Positions 44,630 to 53,962 are shown, counted from the stretch's first letter. The stretch: DNA of 64,000 bases from Laceyella putida (GCF_042665195.1 NZ_JBHTBW010000040.1:1-64000); one strand, 5' to 3'. Notes: generated by a model from the letters alone, not told the origin. Numbers and translations are program-made.

Positions 44630-45176
44630 GGGACTGTCTCCTTTGTACTCTTAATCTATCATTTAACAAGTCTAGCAGAAGGGAATTGAGAGATGCAAGA
44701 ATAGGAGAAGTTGGAAAAGCCAGCAGAAAGAAAGATTCAATCTTTTGCGATATTTTGTTCGGCCTCGCGTGGCGGGTATAGAGCCAGACGAAAAAGGAAA
44801 CAAGAAACGGGGGGAAGGAATAAGATAAAGGGAATAGACTGATTAAACGATTTCTGTTTTTCATAGCGAAAGTGATGTTGCTGATTAAGAAGGCCAACAC
44901 CGAGGAGGGAGTCCATGATTGGGCGCAGGAAGCGGGAAGAGCATGGGCGCAACATGGACGACCGACAAAAAGCATAAACTTAAACAAATCCCAAGCAACT
45001 GACTCTCTTATTCTACTAGCGCCCTCGCTTGACAGAAACGGATAACCTAGTTCTTCCCTTCTAGGCTCACAAAAAACATTTGCCAAGATGTACTAGCAAC
45101 TGTCTGTATCTTTTGGAAATGATGCGCATATAGTATAATGTAGTTAGTGTTGCTTTGAAGGTAAGGAGGGTAGATC
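44630..45176. other. 547-nt gap between divergent genes
   Basis: It holds the short copy of the dispersed element (44904-44963) and a TATAAT box at 45133-45138 before the small gene at 45177. No other gene is supported. Confidence 0.5.
44904..44963 (+). repeat. Dispersed short element, short copy
   Basis: Same three blocks as 34548-34732 in the same order but with the spacers deleted. The ends GTCCATGATTGGGCGC and, reversed, GTCCATGTTGCGCCC form an imperfect inverted repeat. Confidence 0.55.
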
Positions 45177-45356
45177 ATGATGTTTCACGCCCTGTTAGCA
45201 GCCAGAGACGAACTGTTGGCCAAACGCCATAAAAACCAGGAGAACGAGTTCGAGATGTTCGCCAAGTCCGTGCAGAAGCTGAAAAAAGACATTGAAGCGC
45301 TGGGGATTAAGCCCAGCAAAGAGAAGCTGTATGGCAAACCATTCAGAGGGGAATAG
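45177..45356 (+). CDS. 59-residue charged helical protein
   Basis: ATG at 45177 follows AAGGAGGG, and a TATAAT box lies 40 nt upstream. The protein is rich in Lys and Glu (KRHKNQENEFEMFAKSVQKL, then KKDIEAL), suggesting a short helix or coiled coil followed by a basic tail. I do not recognise a family. The protease gene begins 29 nt after it, so the two are probably co-transcribed and may act together (inference). Confidence 0.65.
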   Translation: MMFHALLAARDELLAKRHKNQENEFEMFAKSVQKLKKDIEALGIKPSKEKLYGKPFRGE

Positions 45357-45385
45357 ATTATAGAGTTGAAGGAGACCAACAATTT

Positions 45386-46261
45386 ATGAGTCAACTTCAG
45401 ATGCCGAAGCAAACGCCTTTGTTTCATGCCATCCATCGCGATCGCTATGAGCGGCAAGAGCTGATCAAAGAGATCGAAACGGCAACGGGGCGCAGGATGC
45501 TTGTTTATATCGCGAACATCACGCATCCGGAAAGTGCCATCACGCGAGAAGACATTGCGCCGTTCCATGAAATTGTCGCTTCCTTGGAAGATGATTGTGA
45601 TGTGGATTTCATTATCGAAAGTCCGGGTGGGGACCCGAACGCCGCGGAAACGTTGGTGCACACCCTGTTGTCCAAGACGAAGCATTTGCGCGTGATCGTA
45701 CCGCAGGCGGCGAAAAGCGCGGCGACCTTGATTAGCCTCGCCGCCGATGAAATCGTGATGAGCAACACTTCGGAATTGGGGCCGATCGATCCGCAGATAT
45801 CCATCCCTACCGTCTTTGGTTATCAGTATCGACCGGCTCAAGCTTTTTTGAATGGATTGGAAATGATCAAACGGGAACATGCGGCTGGACAACCCCTCAA
45901 CGCCGCCTATCTGCCGTTTTTGCAGGGAGTCGATGCGGCCCTGATCGATTTCTGCTACAAATCGATCGAACATTCAAAACGTTTGGCCGTCAAATGGTTG
46001 TCCCGCTCGATGTACAAGAACAACGATCTAGCGGCCAAGCGCATCGCCGAAACGTTGATCAACATCGAAAAATACCCCAACCACGGTTCCGTGATCAATC
46101 ATCAAGAAGCGAGAGCGATCGGATTGAAAGTCACGTACATGCCTTACAACGATGAGGTGTGGCAAGCCATTTGGCGCCTGTATACGCGGTATCTCGTATA
46201 CATGCGCGAAAAAACGGCTGTCAAAATTTTTGAAAGCACCAGCTCATCCGTCATGTTTTAA
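45386..46261 (+). CDS. SDH-family ClpP-fold serine protease
   Basis: The 291-residue protein belongs to the SDH (serine dehydrogenase proteinase-like) group of the ClpP/crotonase fold. The strand-turn IIESPGGDPNAAE (about residues 73-85) forms the oxyanion region; the nucleophile Ser is expected in AAKSAATLISLAADEIVMS near 112, followed by SELGPIDPQI. There are no strong membrane segments, unlike SppA. Substrates are unknown. The ATG at 45386 follows GAAGGAG. It is downstream of the 59-residue protein and ended by a hairpin. Confidence 0.85.
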   Translation: MSQLQMPKQTPLFHAIHRDRYERQELIKEIETATGRRMLVYIANITHPESAITREDIAPFHEIVASLEDDCDVDFIIESPGGDPNAAETLVHTLLSKTKHLRVIVPQAAKSAATLISLAADEIVMSNTSELGPIDPQISIPTVFGYQYRPAQAFLNGLEMIKREHAAGQPLNAAYLPFLQGVDAALIDFCYKSIEHSKRLAVKWLSRSMYKNNDLAAKRIAETLINIEKYPNHGSVINHQEARAIGLKVTYMPYNDEVWQAIWRLYTRYLVYMREKTAVKIFESTSSSVMF

Positions 46262-46292
46262 AAATCGAACAGAATTTTTGCATGATAGTGAG

Positions 46293-46331
46293 AAAGACTG
46301 ACTGCTTGAACGGTCGGTCTTTTGTTTTTTA
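46293..46331 (+). terminator. Terminator after the SDH-type protease gene
   Basis: AAGACTGACTG pairs with CGGTCGGTCTT, followed by TTGTTTTTT. Confidence 0.8.
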
Positions 46332-46451
46332 ACTGGAAACATGGGTTATTCACACGAAAATATTTCGTGTATCTAAAATTTACATATGCTAATCAATCGA
46401 TTAAAATAGAACATCGGGTAGATGATATAAACTGCGAGGGGGAAAAGAGCG

Positions 46452-47966
46452 ATGGGAACCATTCAACCTTACTTGCGCCAACGCGCGCTCCAAACGCCCG
46501 AAGTGGAGGCGGTGGTCGGCGGAAAGGAACGGTTCACGTATCGGGAGTTTCATGAGCGGGTCAACCAGTTGGCCCATCACTTGCTCCGTTTGGGTGTGGA
46601 AAAGGGAGACCGTGTGGGGATTCTTTGCAAAAACAATCATCCCTATCCCACGATTTTGTTTGCAACCATCCTTGTCGGGGCGGTGGCGGTTCCGTTGAAT
46701 TGGCGTTTGACGGCTTATGAAGTCGCGGGCATTGTGGAGAACGCCGAGCCGAAGGCGCTGTTTTATGATGAAGAGTTCGCCGAGGCGTTGCGGTTGGTCA
46801 AAGAACGGGGAAGCGTGGACCACCTCGTGCCGGTTGGCGTCGGGTTGGAAATGACGGAGCCCTTTGCCGCCATTTTTGCGGAGTATCCCACGACGGAGCC
46901 GCCTGTGGTCGATCTGGCGGAGGATGATTTGGCCTTCATGCTGTTCACTTCGGGAACGACCGGTTTGCCCAAAGGGTGCATGATCGCGCATGGGGGAATC
47001 GATGCCTACTTCAGGAATAACCAGTTTCGGTATGCCGTCCAACCGGGAACGCGATTTTTGGCGGTGCATCCGTTGTTCCACATGAGCAGTACCATGATGA
47101 TGGTGATGAATGTGGCCAACGGCATCACGATGGTGTTTCTGACCGATGATCGTCCGGCGGCAATCCTGGACATGATCGAACAAGAGAAAATCAATGGGAT
47201 GTTCGCTTTTCCGGCCGTGTATCGGTATCTGCTGGAGGAATGGAAACGGGGCCGGTGGGACTTGTCTTCCCTCCAATTCGTCTCGTCTGGCGGCACGCAT
47301 GTGCCCGCTTCGCTCATCAAGGATTACCTGCGGCAGGGCTTGCCGATGGCACAAGGGTACGGCAGCACCGAAGCATGGGCCATCAGTGGCTGGAATCCCA
47401 CAATGGGCCTGGATAAAGCGGAATCGGTCGGCAAGCCGGCGACCGAGGTGGAAGTGAACATCGTGGACCCGGATACCGGCGCGGCCTTGCCCCCGGGTCA
47501 GGTCGGGGAGATTGTGGTCACAAGCCCGTACCTGTTCCAAGGGTATTGGCGCAATCCGGAGGCGACCGCCCAAGTGTTGCGGGATGGTTGGTGTTATACG
47601 GGCGATGCGGGTTATTTTGATGAAGATGGCTTTTTATACGTAGCGTCCCGCTATAAAGACGTGATTGTCTACGGCGGGGACAATGTCTATCCCGGTGAAA
47701 TCGAAGAAGTGATCCATCAGATGCCGGATGTGCTGGAAGTGGCGGTGGTCGGCGCGCCCCACGAAGTGATGGGGGAAGCGCCACGGGCCTATGTGGTCAA
47801 AAAGCCGGACACTCCGTTGACGGAAGCGGATGTGATTCGCCGATGCCGGGAGCGTTTGGCCGCCTACAAAGTGCCTGAAGTCGTGTTTGTGGATGAGCTT
47901 CCCAAAAATGGCTTGGGCAAAATCATGAAGCAGGTGCTGAAAGAAGAAGCAAGGCAAAAAGCATAA
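46452..47966 (+). CDS. Acyl-CoA synthetase (AMP-forming)
   Basis: The 504-residue ANL-superfamily ligase activates a carboxylic acid with ATP and CoA. The P-loop FTSGTTGLPKGC is near residue 163, the A5 motif YGSTEAW near 304, A7 YTGDAGYFDEDGFLY near 379 and the C-terminal Lys in LPKNGLGKIMK near 492. It resembles medium/long-chain fatty-acid CoA ligases, but substrate cannot be fixed from motifs. The ATG at 46452 follows GAGGGGGAAAAG. Single-gene unit, with a terminator at 47976-48005. Confidence 0.9.
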   Translation: MGTIQPYLRQRALQTPEVEAVVGGKERFTYREFHERVNQLAHHLLRLGVEKGDRVGILCKNNHPYPTILFATILVGAVAVPLNWRLTAYEVAGIVENAEPKALFYDEEFAEALRLVKERGSVDHLVPVGVGLEMTEPFAAIFAEYPTTEPPVVDLAEDDLAFMLFTSGTTGLPKGCMIAHGGIDAYFRNNQFRYAVQPGTRFLAVHPLFHMSSTMMMVMNVANGITMVFLTDDRPAAILDMIEQEKINGMFAFPAVYRYLLEEWKRGRWDLSSLQFVSSGGTHVPASLIKDYLRQGLPMAQGYGSTEAWAISGWNPTMGLDKAESVGKPATEVEVNIVDPDTGAALPPGQVGEIVVTSPYLFQGYWRNPEATAQVLRDGWCYTGDAGYFDEDGFLYVASRYKDVIVYGGDNVYPGEIEEVIHQMPDVLEVAVVGAPHEVMGEAPRAYVVKKPDTPLTEADVIRRCRERLAAYKVPEVVFVDELPKNGLGKIMKQVLKEEARQKA

Positions 47967-47974
47967 CAACAAAC

Positions 47975-48006
47975 CAAACCGTCTTCGTGGGAAGGCGGTT
48001 TTTTGG
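47975..48006 (+). terminator. Terminator after the acyl-CoA synthetase gene
   Basis: AAACCGTCTTC pairs with GAAGGCGGTTT, followed by TTTT. Confidence 0.8.
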
Positions 48007-48225
48007 TGGAGACAATCATTTGGTGGAGGCGGATGATGAGACTGCGTTCTTAACGAAGCTTTCACCCACAGGGTGCAGGCAAAACCGCCTTCTCCTTAAA
48101 GGCTAATCAACATGACTGATTTATTATATAAAATGCTGTTGTAGAGTAATGGTCGGGATTGTAAGATGATTAATGAAACGGATGATATTCTATATAAATA
48201 GAAACTTTAGGAGATTTGAGCAACC

Positions 48226-49581
48226 ATGTATTTATCTATCACATACAAGGAGAAGCCGGCGACGGATTTGGGTTATTTGCTCCATAAACATCCCGAACGG
48301 GTTCAGACGTTTTCTTTGTCGTATGGGGAAGCGCATGTCTTTTATCCAGAAGTGAGTGAAGAGCGCGCTACGGCGGTGCTGTTGATGGAATTGGATCCCG
48401 TGCTGTTGGTTCGGGGGCGGGGGCAACAGGGCTCCGCCTTCACCTTGGACCAGTATGTCAATGATCGGCCGTATGTCGCTTCTTCCTTCTTCAGCGTTGC
48501 CTTGGGCCAGGTGTATTCTTCGGCGTTGGCGGGACGTTCCAAAGAGCGGTCTGAGTTGGTGGATAAAGCCGTCCCGCTGGAGGCGACTCTTTCACTGTTG
48601 CCCGCTCGCGGAGGAAGTGAACGGATAGAGCGGTTATTCTCTCCATTAGGTTATGAAGTGGAAGTGAACCCTTTGCCATTGGATGAGTCGTATCCCGAGT
48701 GGGGTCTGAGTCCTTATGTCCGGTTGACTTTGCGCGGGCGGGTGCGGTTGAAGGACTTGCTGTCCCATCTCTATGTGCTGATTCCCGCCATTGATCATGA
48801 AAAGCATTATTGGGTGGGCGAAGATGAGGTGGAGAAGCTGTTGCGCCATGGGGAGGAATGGCTGCCGCATCATCCGGAGCGGGAGTGGATCACGACCCGC
48901 TATCTGAAATATCAGCGCAAGCTTGCACAAAAAGCCTTGGCGGAATGGGCCGAACCGGCGGAGCTGACGGACAGCCGGGAAGAACAAGCGGAAAAGCCTT
49001 TGCGACTCAATGATATCCGTCTGCAAACAGTGGCTCAGATGTTGCGGCAAGTGGGGGCGACACGGGTATTGGACTTGGGTTGCGGCGAAGGGAAACTGCT
49101 GCGCATTCTCAGCCAGGATCGGCGTTTTGAAAAATTGGCGGGAATGGACGTGTCCATGCAAGCTTTGCAGATCGCCAGAGAACGGTTGCCGGAACAGGTG
49201 GAGCTGTTTCAAGGCTCGCTCCTCTATCGCGATGGCCGTTTGCGGGGCTATGAAGCGGTCAGCTTGGTGGAAGTGATCGAGCACATTGCGCCGGAACGGT
49301 TGCCGCAACTGGAACAGCTCGTGTTTGGCGAGCTGGAGCCGGACACGGTGATCGTGACGACTCCCAACCGCGAATATAACGCGCGTTTTCAAGGGATGGC
49401 GGAAGGGCAGATGCGGCATCACGACCACCGTTTTGAGTGGACGAGGGCGCAGTTTGCGGCGTGGGCTGAGCCGATCGCGAAGCGCCATGGCTATTCGGTT
49501 CAGTTCCACCCGGTGGGTCCGTTTGATCCGAACGTTGGCGCCCCCACGCAGATGGCGGTGTTTCAGCGGCAAACCGACTGA
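48226..49581 (+). CDS. hen1: RNA 3'-terminal ribose 2'-O-methyltransferase Hen1
   Basis: The 451-residue bacterial Hen1 methylates the 2'-OH at the broken 3' end before Pnkp reseals RNA, so the repaired site resists the same ribotoxin. The N-terminal half (about 1-240) is the bacterial Hen1-specific domain that helps activate Pnkp ligase; the C-terminal half is a SAM methyltransferase with VLDLGCGEGKLLRIL and the metal-binding set VEVIEHI (Glu, Glu, His) and HHDHRFEW (His). The ATG at 48226 follows AGGAG. It lies 106 nt before pnkp in the usual cassette order. Confidence 0.95.
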   Translation: MYLSITYKEKPATDLGYLLHKHPERVQTFSLSYGEAHVFYPEVSEERATAVLLMELDPVLLVRGRGQQGSAFTLDQYVNDRPYVASSFFSVALGQVYSSALAGRSKERSELVDKAVPLEATLSLLPARGGSERIERLFSPLGYEVEVNPLPLDESYPEWGLSPYVRLTLRGRVRLKDLLSHLYVLIPAIDHEKHYWVGEDEVEKLLRHGEEWLPHHPEREWITTRYLKYQRKLAQKALAEWAEPAELTDSREEQAEKPLRLNDIRLQTVAQMLRQVGATRVLDLGCGEGKLLRILSQDRRFEKLAGMDVSMQALQIARERLPEQVELFQGSLLYRDGRLRGYEAVSLVEVIEHIAPERLPQLEQLVFGELEPDTVIVTTPNREYNARFQGMAEGQMRHHDHRFEWTRAQFAAWAEPIAKRHGYSVQFHPVGPFDPNVGAPTQMAVFQRQTD

Positions 49582-49687
49582 CGACATATGATTTCTAAAG
49601 TCATTGGCAAGCGGTTTTGGAGCGCGGCGGATAAAGGTTTATTCACAGATTGACGAAGGAATCGAGGGAATCATAGAGGTGACCATC

Positions 49688-52228
49688 ATGCAATGGAAGA
49701 TACCGGAATGTTCGCTGGTGGTGTTGATCGGCGCATCGGGATCAGGGAAATCCACCTTTGCCATGCGGGCGTTTAAGGAGACGGAAGTGCTTTCCTCCGA
49801 CTTCTTTCGCGCCATGGTAAGCGATGATGAGAGTGATCAATCGGCTTCCCGGGCCGCGTTTGAGGTGTTGCACCATGTGGCGGCGAAGCGGTTGGAACGG
49901 AAACGGCTGACGGTGATCGATGCGACGAACGTCCAACCCGACGGGCGCAAGGAACTGATCGCCCTGGCGAAAAAATATCACATGATCCCCGTCGCTTTGG
50001 TGATGGATGTGGCGGAAAGCGTCTGCCAACAACATAATGCGATGCGGGAAAGGAAACTGGCGCCGCACGTGATCAAACGGCAACACCGAGCGCTGAAGCG
50101 ATCACTGAAGGACTTGAAACAGGAAGGCTTCCGTTATATCTATAAAGCGCACACGCCTGAAGAGTTGCGGCAAGTGGAGATCGTAAGGGAACGCCCATGG
50201 GTGGATAAAAGCGAAGAGACGGGACCGTTTGACATCATTGGGGATATTCACGGATGTTATGCGGAGCTGGTTGAGCTTCTGGAGAAGCTGGGTTACCGTG
50301 TAACGGGAACCGGCGCGGACATTCGCGTTGAACCGCCGGTGGGGCGGCGAGCCATCTTCTTGGGGGACTTGGTTGACCGCGGTCCGGACAGCCCGTCCGT
50401 GTTGCGCCTCGTGATGAGCATGGTCAAGCAAGGAAAGGCGCTCTGTGTGCCGGGCAACCATGATGTCAAGTTGCTTAAGAAATTGAATGGGCGGCAAGTG
50501 CAAGTCAAGCACGGGCTGGAAGTCACCTTGGCCCAATTGGAAAGGGAATCGCCGGAATGGATCGAGGAGATGCGGCAGTTTTTGCAAAGGTTGGTCAGCC
50601 ATTATGTCCTGGATGACGGCAAGCTGGTTGTGGCCCACGCCGGAATGAAAGAAGAGTATCAGGGGCGGGCTTCCAGTGTGATCCGCGATTTCGCCCTTTA
50701 CGGTGAGACGACGGGAGAGACCGATGAGTTTGGCCTGCCTGTAAGGTTGAACTGGGCGGAATCGTATCGCGGGCGGGCGACGGTCGTGTATGGGCACACC
50801 CCGATTCCGGAACCCATCTGGTGCAACCGGACGCTCAACATTGATACGGGATGCGTGTTTGGCGGGAAACTGACGGCCTTTCGATATCCGGAGAATGAAC
50901 TGGTATCCGTCCCGGCGCGGCAAGTGTATGCTGAACCGGTGCGGCCGTTGGTTTCGGCGGATGATTCGGTGATGAAACAGGACGGGACGAGGATTGATGT
51001 GGAGGATGTAAGGAAAGACCGCATTCAAACCCGCTTGCTCGCGAGTCCTGTGCACATTCACAAGGATCAAGCCGCGGCCGCCTTGGAGACGATGAGCCGG
51101 TTTGCGATCGATCCCAAATGGCTGATCTACCTTCCGCCGACGATGTCCCCATCGGAAACATCCGGGCAACCCGGATATCTGGAACATCCGGAAGAGGCTT
51201 TGCGGTACTACGGGCAACGCGGGGTGTTGCGCGTCATTTGTGAAGAGAAGCATATGGGATCGCGTGCGGTGGTCATCGTTTGCCGGAATAAGCAAGTGCC
51301 CTTGGAGCGGTTTGGCGTGGCGGAAGCGAGTTGGGGCATCATCTATACGCGTACGGGCCGACGTTTTTTTGAGGATGTGTCGGTGGAACAAGCGTTGTTG
51401 GAGCGGTTGCAACGGTCGATCACCCAAGCGGGACTGTGGGATGAGCTGAAGACCGACTGGGTGTGCCTCGATTGCGAATTGATGCCTTGGTCGGCCAAAG
51501 CGCAGGAGTTAATCCGGCAGCAGTATGCCAAAGTGGGGTCGGCGAGCCGCTTCGCTTTGAATGGGGCGGTATCGCTGTTGCAACAAGCGGTAACCGGGGG
51601 ACGGCATGCGGAGGCGCTTTTGTCCCGTTTCCAAGAGAAGCGCGAAAACAGCCGGCGTTTCGTGGAAGCGTATCGGCGTTACTCGTGGCGTGTTCAGGGG
51701 TTGGCCGATTATAAGCTGGCTCCGTTTCACCTGTTGGCGACAGAGGGGCGGGTCTATAGCGACCATGATCATCTGTGGCACATGGAGACGATTGCAAGGA
51801 TATGCAAGCAGGATACGGAGGTTCTCCTGGCCACCCGCTATCGTGTGGTCAACGTGAACCAACCGGCCGAAGTGGAAGCGGCGATCGCGTGGTGGCTTGA
51901 GATGACGGAAGCGGGCGGTGAAGGAATGGTGGTCAAGCCGCTCTCCTTTATCTCCACCACCAAGCACGGCTTGCTCCAGCCCGCGGTCAAATGCCGGGGA
52001 CGGGAGTATTTGCGGATCATCTACGGACCTGACTACACGCTGGAAGCCAACTTGACCCGCTTGCGCAAACGGGGTCTGAAGCAGAAACGGTCTCTGGCCT
52101 TGCGCGAATTTGCCTTGGGTCTGGAGGGGCTTGCGCGTTTTGTGGCAAAGGAGCCGCTCTATCGTGTGCATGAGTGCGCGTTTGGCGTCATGGCCTTGGA
52201 ATCGGAACCGATCGACCCGCGGTTGTAA
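49688..52228 (+). CDS. pnkp: Polynucleotide kinase-phosphatase-ligase Pnkp
   Basis: The 846-residue Pnkp heals and seals broken RNA. The kinase domain starts with GASGSGKST (K21, S22) and phosphorylates 5'-OH ends. The phosphatase domain (DIIGDIHGC with D186 and H188, GDLVDRGPDS, GNHD) removes 2',3'-cyclic phosphates. The C-terminal adenylyltransferase carries the nucleophile K521 in EEKHMGSRAVV. This three-domain order is that of Clostridium thermocellum Pnkp, whose ligation needs Hen1. The start at 49688 follows GAGGTG; the open frame to 49604 is an artefact. Confidence 0.95.
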   Translation: MQWKIPECSLVVLIGASGSGKSTFAMRAFKETEVLSSDFFRAMVSDDESDQSASRAAFEVLHHVAAKRLERKRLTVIDATNVQPDGRKELIALAKKYHMIPVALVMDVAESVCQQHNAMRERKLAPHVIKRQHRALKRSLKDLKQEGFRYIYKAHTPEELRQVEIVRERPWVDKSEETGPFDIIGDIHGCYAELVELLEKLGYRVTGTGADIRVEPPVGRRAIFLGDLVDRGPDSPSVLRLVMSMVKQGKALCVPGNHDVKLLKKLNGRQVQVKHGLEVTLAQLERESPEWIEEMRQFLQRLVSHYVLDDGKLVVAHAGMKEEYQGRASSVIRDFALYGETTGETDEFGLPVRLNWAESYRGRATVVYGHTPIPEPIWCNRTLNIDTGCVFGGKLTAFRYPENELVSVPARQVYAEPVRPLVSADDSVMKQDGTRIDVEDVRKDRIQTRLLASPVHIHKDQAAAALETMSRFAIDPKWLIYLPPTMSPSETSGQPGYLEHPEEALRYYGQRGVLRVICEEKHMGSRAVVIVCRNKQVPLERFGVAEASWGIIYTRTGRRFFEDVSVEQALLERLQRSITQAGLWDELKTDWVCLDCELMPWSAKAQELIRQQYAKVGSASRFALNGAVSLLQQAVTGGRHAEALLSRFQEKRENSRRFVEAYRRYSWRVQGLADYKLAPFHLLATEGRVYSDHDHLWHMETIARICKQDTEVLLATRYRVVNVNQPAEVEAAIAWWLEMTEAGGEGMVVKPLSFISTTKHGLLQPAVKCRGREYLRIIYGPDYTLEANLTRLRKRGLKQKRSLALREFALGLEGLARFVAKEPLYRVHECAFGVMALESEPIDPRL

Positions 52229-52316
52229 GAGATCATGATCATGACACATCCTGAGAGGAGGAAGATTTTTGCCTGTACCCTGGGGGTGAAAAAACAAAGG
52301 AAAAAGTGGGAAACGG

Positions 52317-52351
52317 AGACTCAAAATCGACTCCGGGGCCACTTTGTCAGC
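52317..52351 (-). repeat. IS-end-like relic, copy B
   Basis: Read on the minus strand this begins GCTGACAAAGTGGCCCCGG and ends GATTTTGAGTCT, the inverse partner of 11332-11368. It lies between pnkp and csoR with no transposase. Confidence 0.55.
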
Positions 52352-52356
52352 AAGCG

Positions 52357-52392
52357 CAAGCGGCTTTCTTCTGCATGAAGAAAGCCGCTTTG
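52357..52392. terminator. Inverted repeat between pnkp and csoR
   Basis: AAGCGGCTTTCTTC and GAAGAAAGCCGCTT form a strong stem between convergent genes. T runs are weak, so termination is probable rather than certain. Confidence 0.6.
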
Positions 52393-52393
52393 T

Positions 52394-52720
52394 TCATTTC
52401 ATCAGTTTTTTTACGGTGACGAGCAGTTCGTCTATCACCTGGGTGTCCCCTTCTTGGAGCCGTTCTGTAACGCAACTGCGCAAGTGCCCTTCCAACAGGA
52501 TTTTACCGACGCTGTTCAAGGCGGATTGCACGGCGGCGATCTGGTTGAGGACATCATCGCAATAGGTATCGTTTTCGATCATTTTCTTAATCCCGCGCAC
52601 TTGTCCTTCAATGCGGTTAAGGCGGGAGGTCAGATTGGTTTTCACTTTTTCGGAGTGGTGGCTTTTCCGTTCGGTTGAAGAGGAACATGGGTGATGTTCT
52701 TCCGGTTGTCGCGGTTCCAT
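52394..52720 (-). CDS. csoR: CsoR-family copper-sensing repressor
   Basis: The 108-residue four-helix DNA-binding repressor has the CsoR Cu(I) ligand pattern: a Cys in YCDDVLNQI (near residue 53), and the His-x3-Cys pair in EGHLRSC (near 79). The helix LTSRLNRIEGQVRGIKKMIE is the family hallmark. It represses copper export or chaperone genes until Cu(I) binds. It lies 22 nt after copZ on the same strand. The N-terminal His/Ser-rich extension is longer than in typical CsoR. Confidence 0.92.
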   Translation of the reverse strand: MEPRQPEEHHPCSSSTERKSHHSEKVKTNLTSRLNRIEGQVRGIKKMIENDTYCDDVLNQIAAVQSALNSVGKILLEGHLRSCVTERLQEGDTQVIDELLVTVKKLMK

Positions 52721-52742
52721 TCATTCCACCTGCTTCCTGAAT

Positions 52743-52961
52743 TTAAGCGATCGAGTAGCCTTGTTCCTCGATTTCGCGTTTGATCTGGTCGAGGCTGACT
52801 TTGTTTTCATCATAATGGATGGTGACGCGGCGGTTGGCCAAGTCAACCTGCGCTTCCGCCCCCGCCTCCTTGACGGTATTCTCCACCGCCCGCACACAAT
52901 GTTGGCAAGACATGCCTTCCACATGGAGTTGTACTTGTTTGAGATGGCTTACGGTCATCAT
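52743..52961 (-). CDS. copZ: Copper chaperone CopZ
   Basis: The 72-residue heavy-metal-associated domain protein has the Cu(I) motif GMSCQHC (Cys near residues 19 and 22). CopZ passes copper to a CopA exporter. The tandem ATG start follows AAAGGAG. The order here is copZ-csoR, and no copA ATPase gene lies in the window, so the exporter must be elsewhere or absent. No CsoR operator was confidently identified upstream. Confidence 0.92.
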   Translation of the reverse strand: MMTVSHLKQVQLHVEGMSCQHCVRAVENTVKEAGAEAQVDLANRRVTIHYDENKVSLDQIKREIEEQGYSIA

Positions 52962-53076
52962 CGTTCTCCTTTCGGTTGCGTCTATCTTCTAGTTTAACCC
53001 ATTCGTCCATTTTAACGGGCCTATTTTGCGGACATGGAAGGACTGTGGTTCGCGATCGGAGTTCTTGTGTTGGTGT

Positions 53077-53919
53077 TTATCCCAACTCCCGCACAAAAAA
53101 ATCGGCGGTTACCCGAATCGCTTCTTCCAATTGCGGGGTCATTCCGGCAAACGGATGCACGGCGCCCATCGTGTGGTTCGCCCCCTGGATCACATGAAGA
53201 GTGGCCTGCGGCGCCGCTTCGGCCATCCGTACCGCCCCTTCGTAGAGTCCGGGCAAATCTTGGTCGCCTTGGACGAGCAACAGCGGTTGCTTGAGATGGG
53301 GAAGGCGCCCGAGCAGATCGAAGCGTTCACGGTTCGCTTCGATGTCTTCCAACACTTCGCGCCGAATCGGCAAGCGTTGTCCGGTTCTTCCGTTGATGAC
53401 ATGGGAGATACCCTTGTTCCGCAATTCTTCGATCAACTCGGGCGAGAAGAAGTCAACCCGGTGAATGCTGTTCCAGATGGTCACGGCTTTCACCCTGTCG
53501 GGATGATCCAACGCGTACAGCAAGCTGTTGCCGCCGCCACGGCTATGTCCCATGATCCCCAACCGGGTGAGGTCACACCGCTCCGCTTGCGGAAGAGCCC
53601 CCTGCCGGAGGGCTTCAATCAAGAAAACCAGATCTTCTTGTTCGTGGCTGAAGGTGTTTCGCGAGAATTTTTCCAGTTCAGTAAAGTGTTCAAGATCTTT
53701 CCCCACCCCATTCATGGAGAAGTTGAAGGTGATGGCGGCCAAGCCGGCTTCCGCCAGTCTCTGTCCCAATGTGGGAAAAAAGCCCCAATCCTTAAAACCC
53801 TTGAATCCATGACAGATGAGCACAGTGGGGGCCGATGGCACAGTGTCCGGTAAAAATAGGTCCCCACGGATGATGCGATCCTCTTTGCCGAGGTCAAGCG
53901 CAAATGGGTAACGGTTCAT
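53077..53919 (-). CDS. Alpha/beta hydrolase family protein
   Basis: The 280-residue hydrolase has the oxyanion HGFKGFKDWG (near residue 36), nucleophile in MGHSRGGG (near 121), acid in VQGDQDLPG (near 225) and His in GANHTMGAVHP (near 253). No signal peptide. It resembles uncharacterised serine esterases of the dienelactone hydrolase/BAAT-like group; substrate unknown. The start at 53919 follows GGAGGAG; the frame open to 54303 is antisense to the cobalamin riboswitch. Divergent from the btu operon. Confidence 0.85.
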   Translation of the reverse strand: MNRYPFALDLGKEDRIIRGDLFLPDTVPSAPTVLICHGFKGFKDWGFFPTLGQRLAEAGLAAITFNFSMNGVGKDLEHFTELEKFSRNTFSHEQEDLVFLIEALRQGALPQAERCDLTRLGIMGHSRGGGNSLLYALDHPDRVKAVTIWNSIHRVDFFSPELIEELRNKGISHVINGRTGQRLPIRREVLEDIEANRERFDLLGRLPHLKQPLLLVQGDQDLPGLYEGAVRMAEAAPQATLHVIQGANHTMGAVHPFAGMTPQLEEAIRVTADFFVRELG

Positions 53920-53962
53920 ATCGCTCCTCCTGTGTTGGTGAACTTTGTTAATATGCCTAAAA

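Noticed and set aside
52274..52290. TACCCTGGGGGTGA, similar to a CsoR operator
   Set aside because: It lies downstream of csoR and copZ, next to the IS-like relic and not at a promoter.
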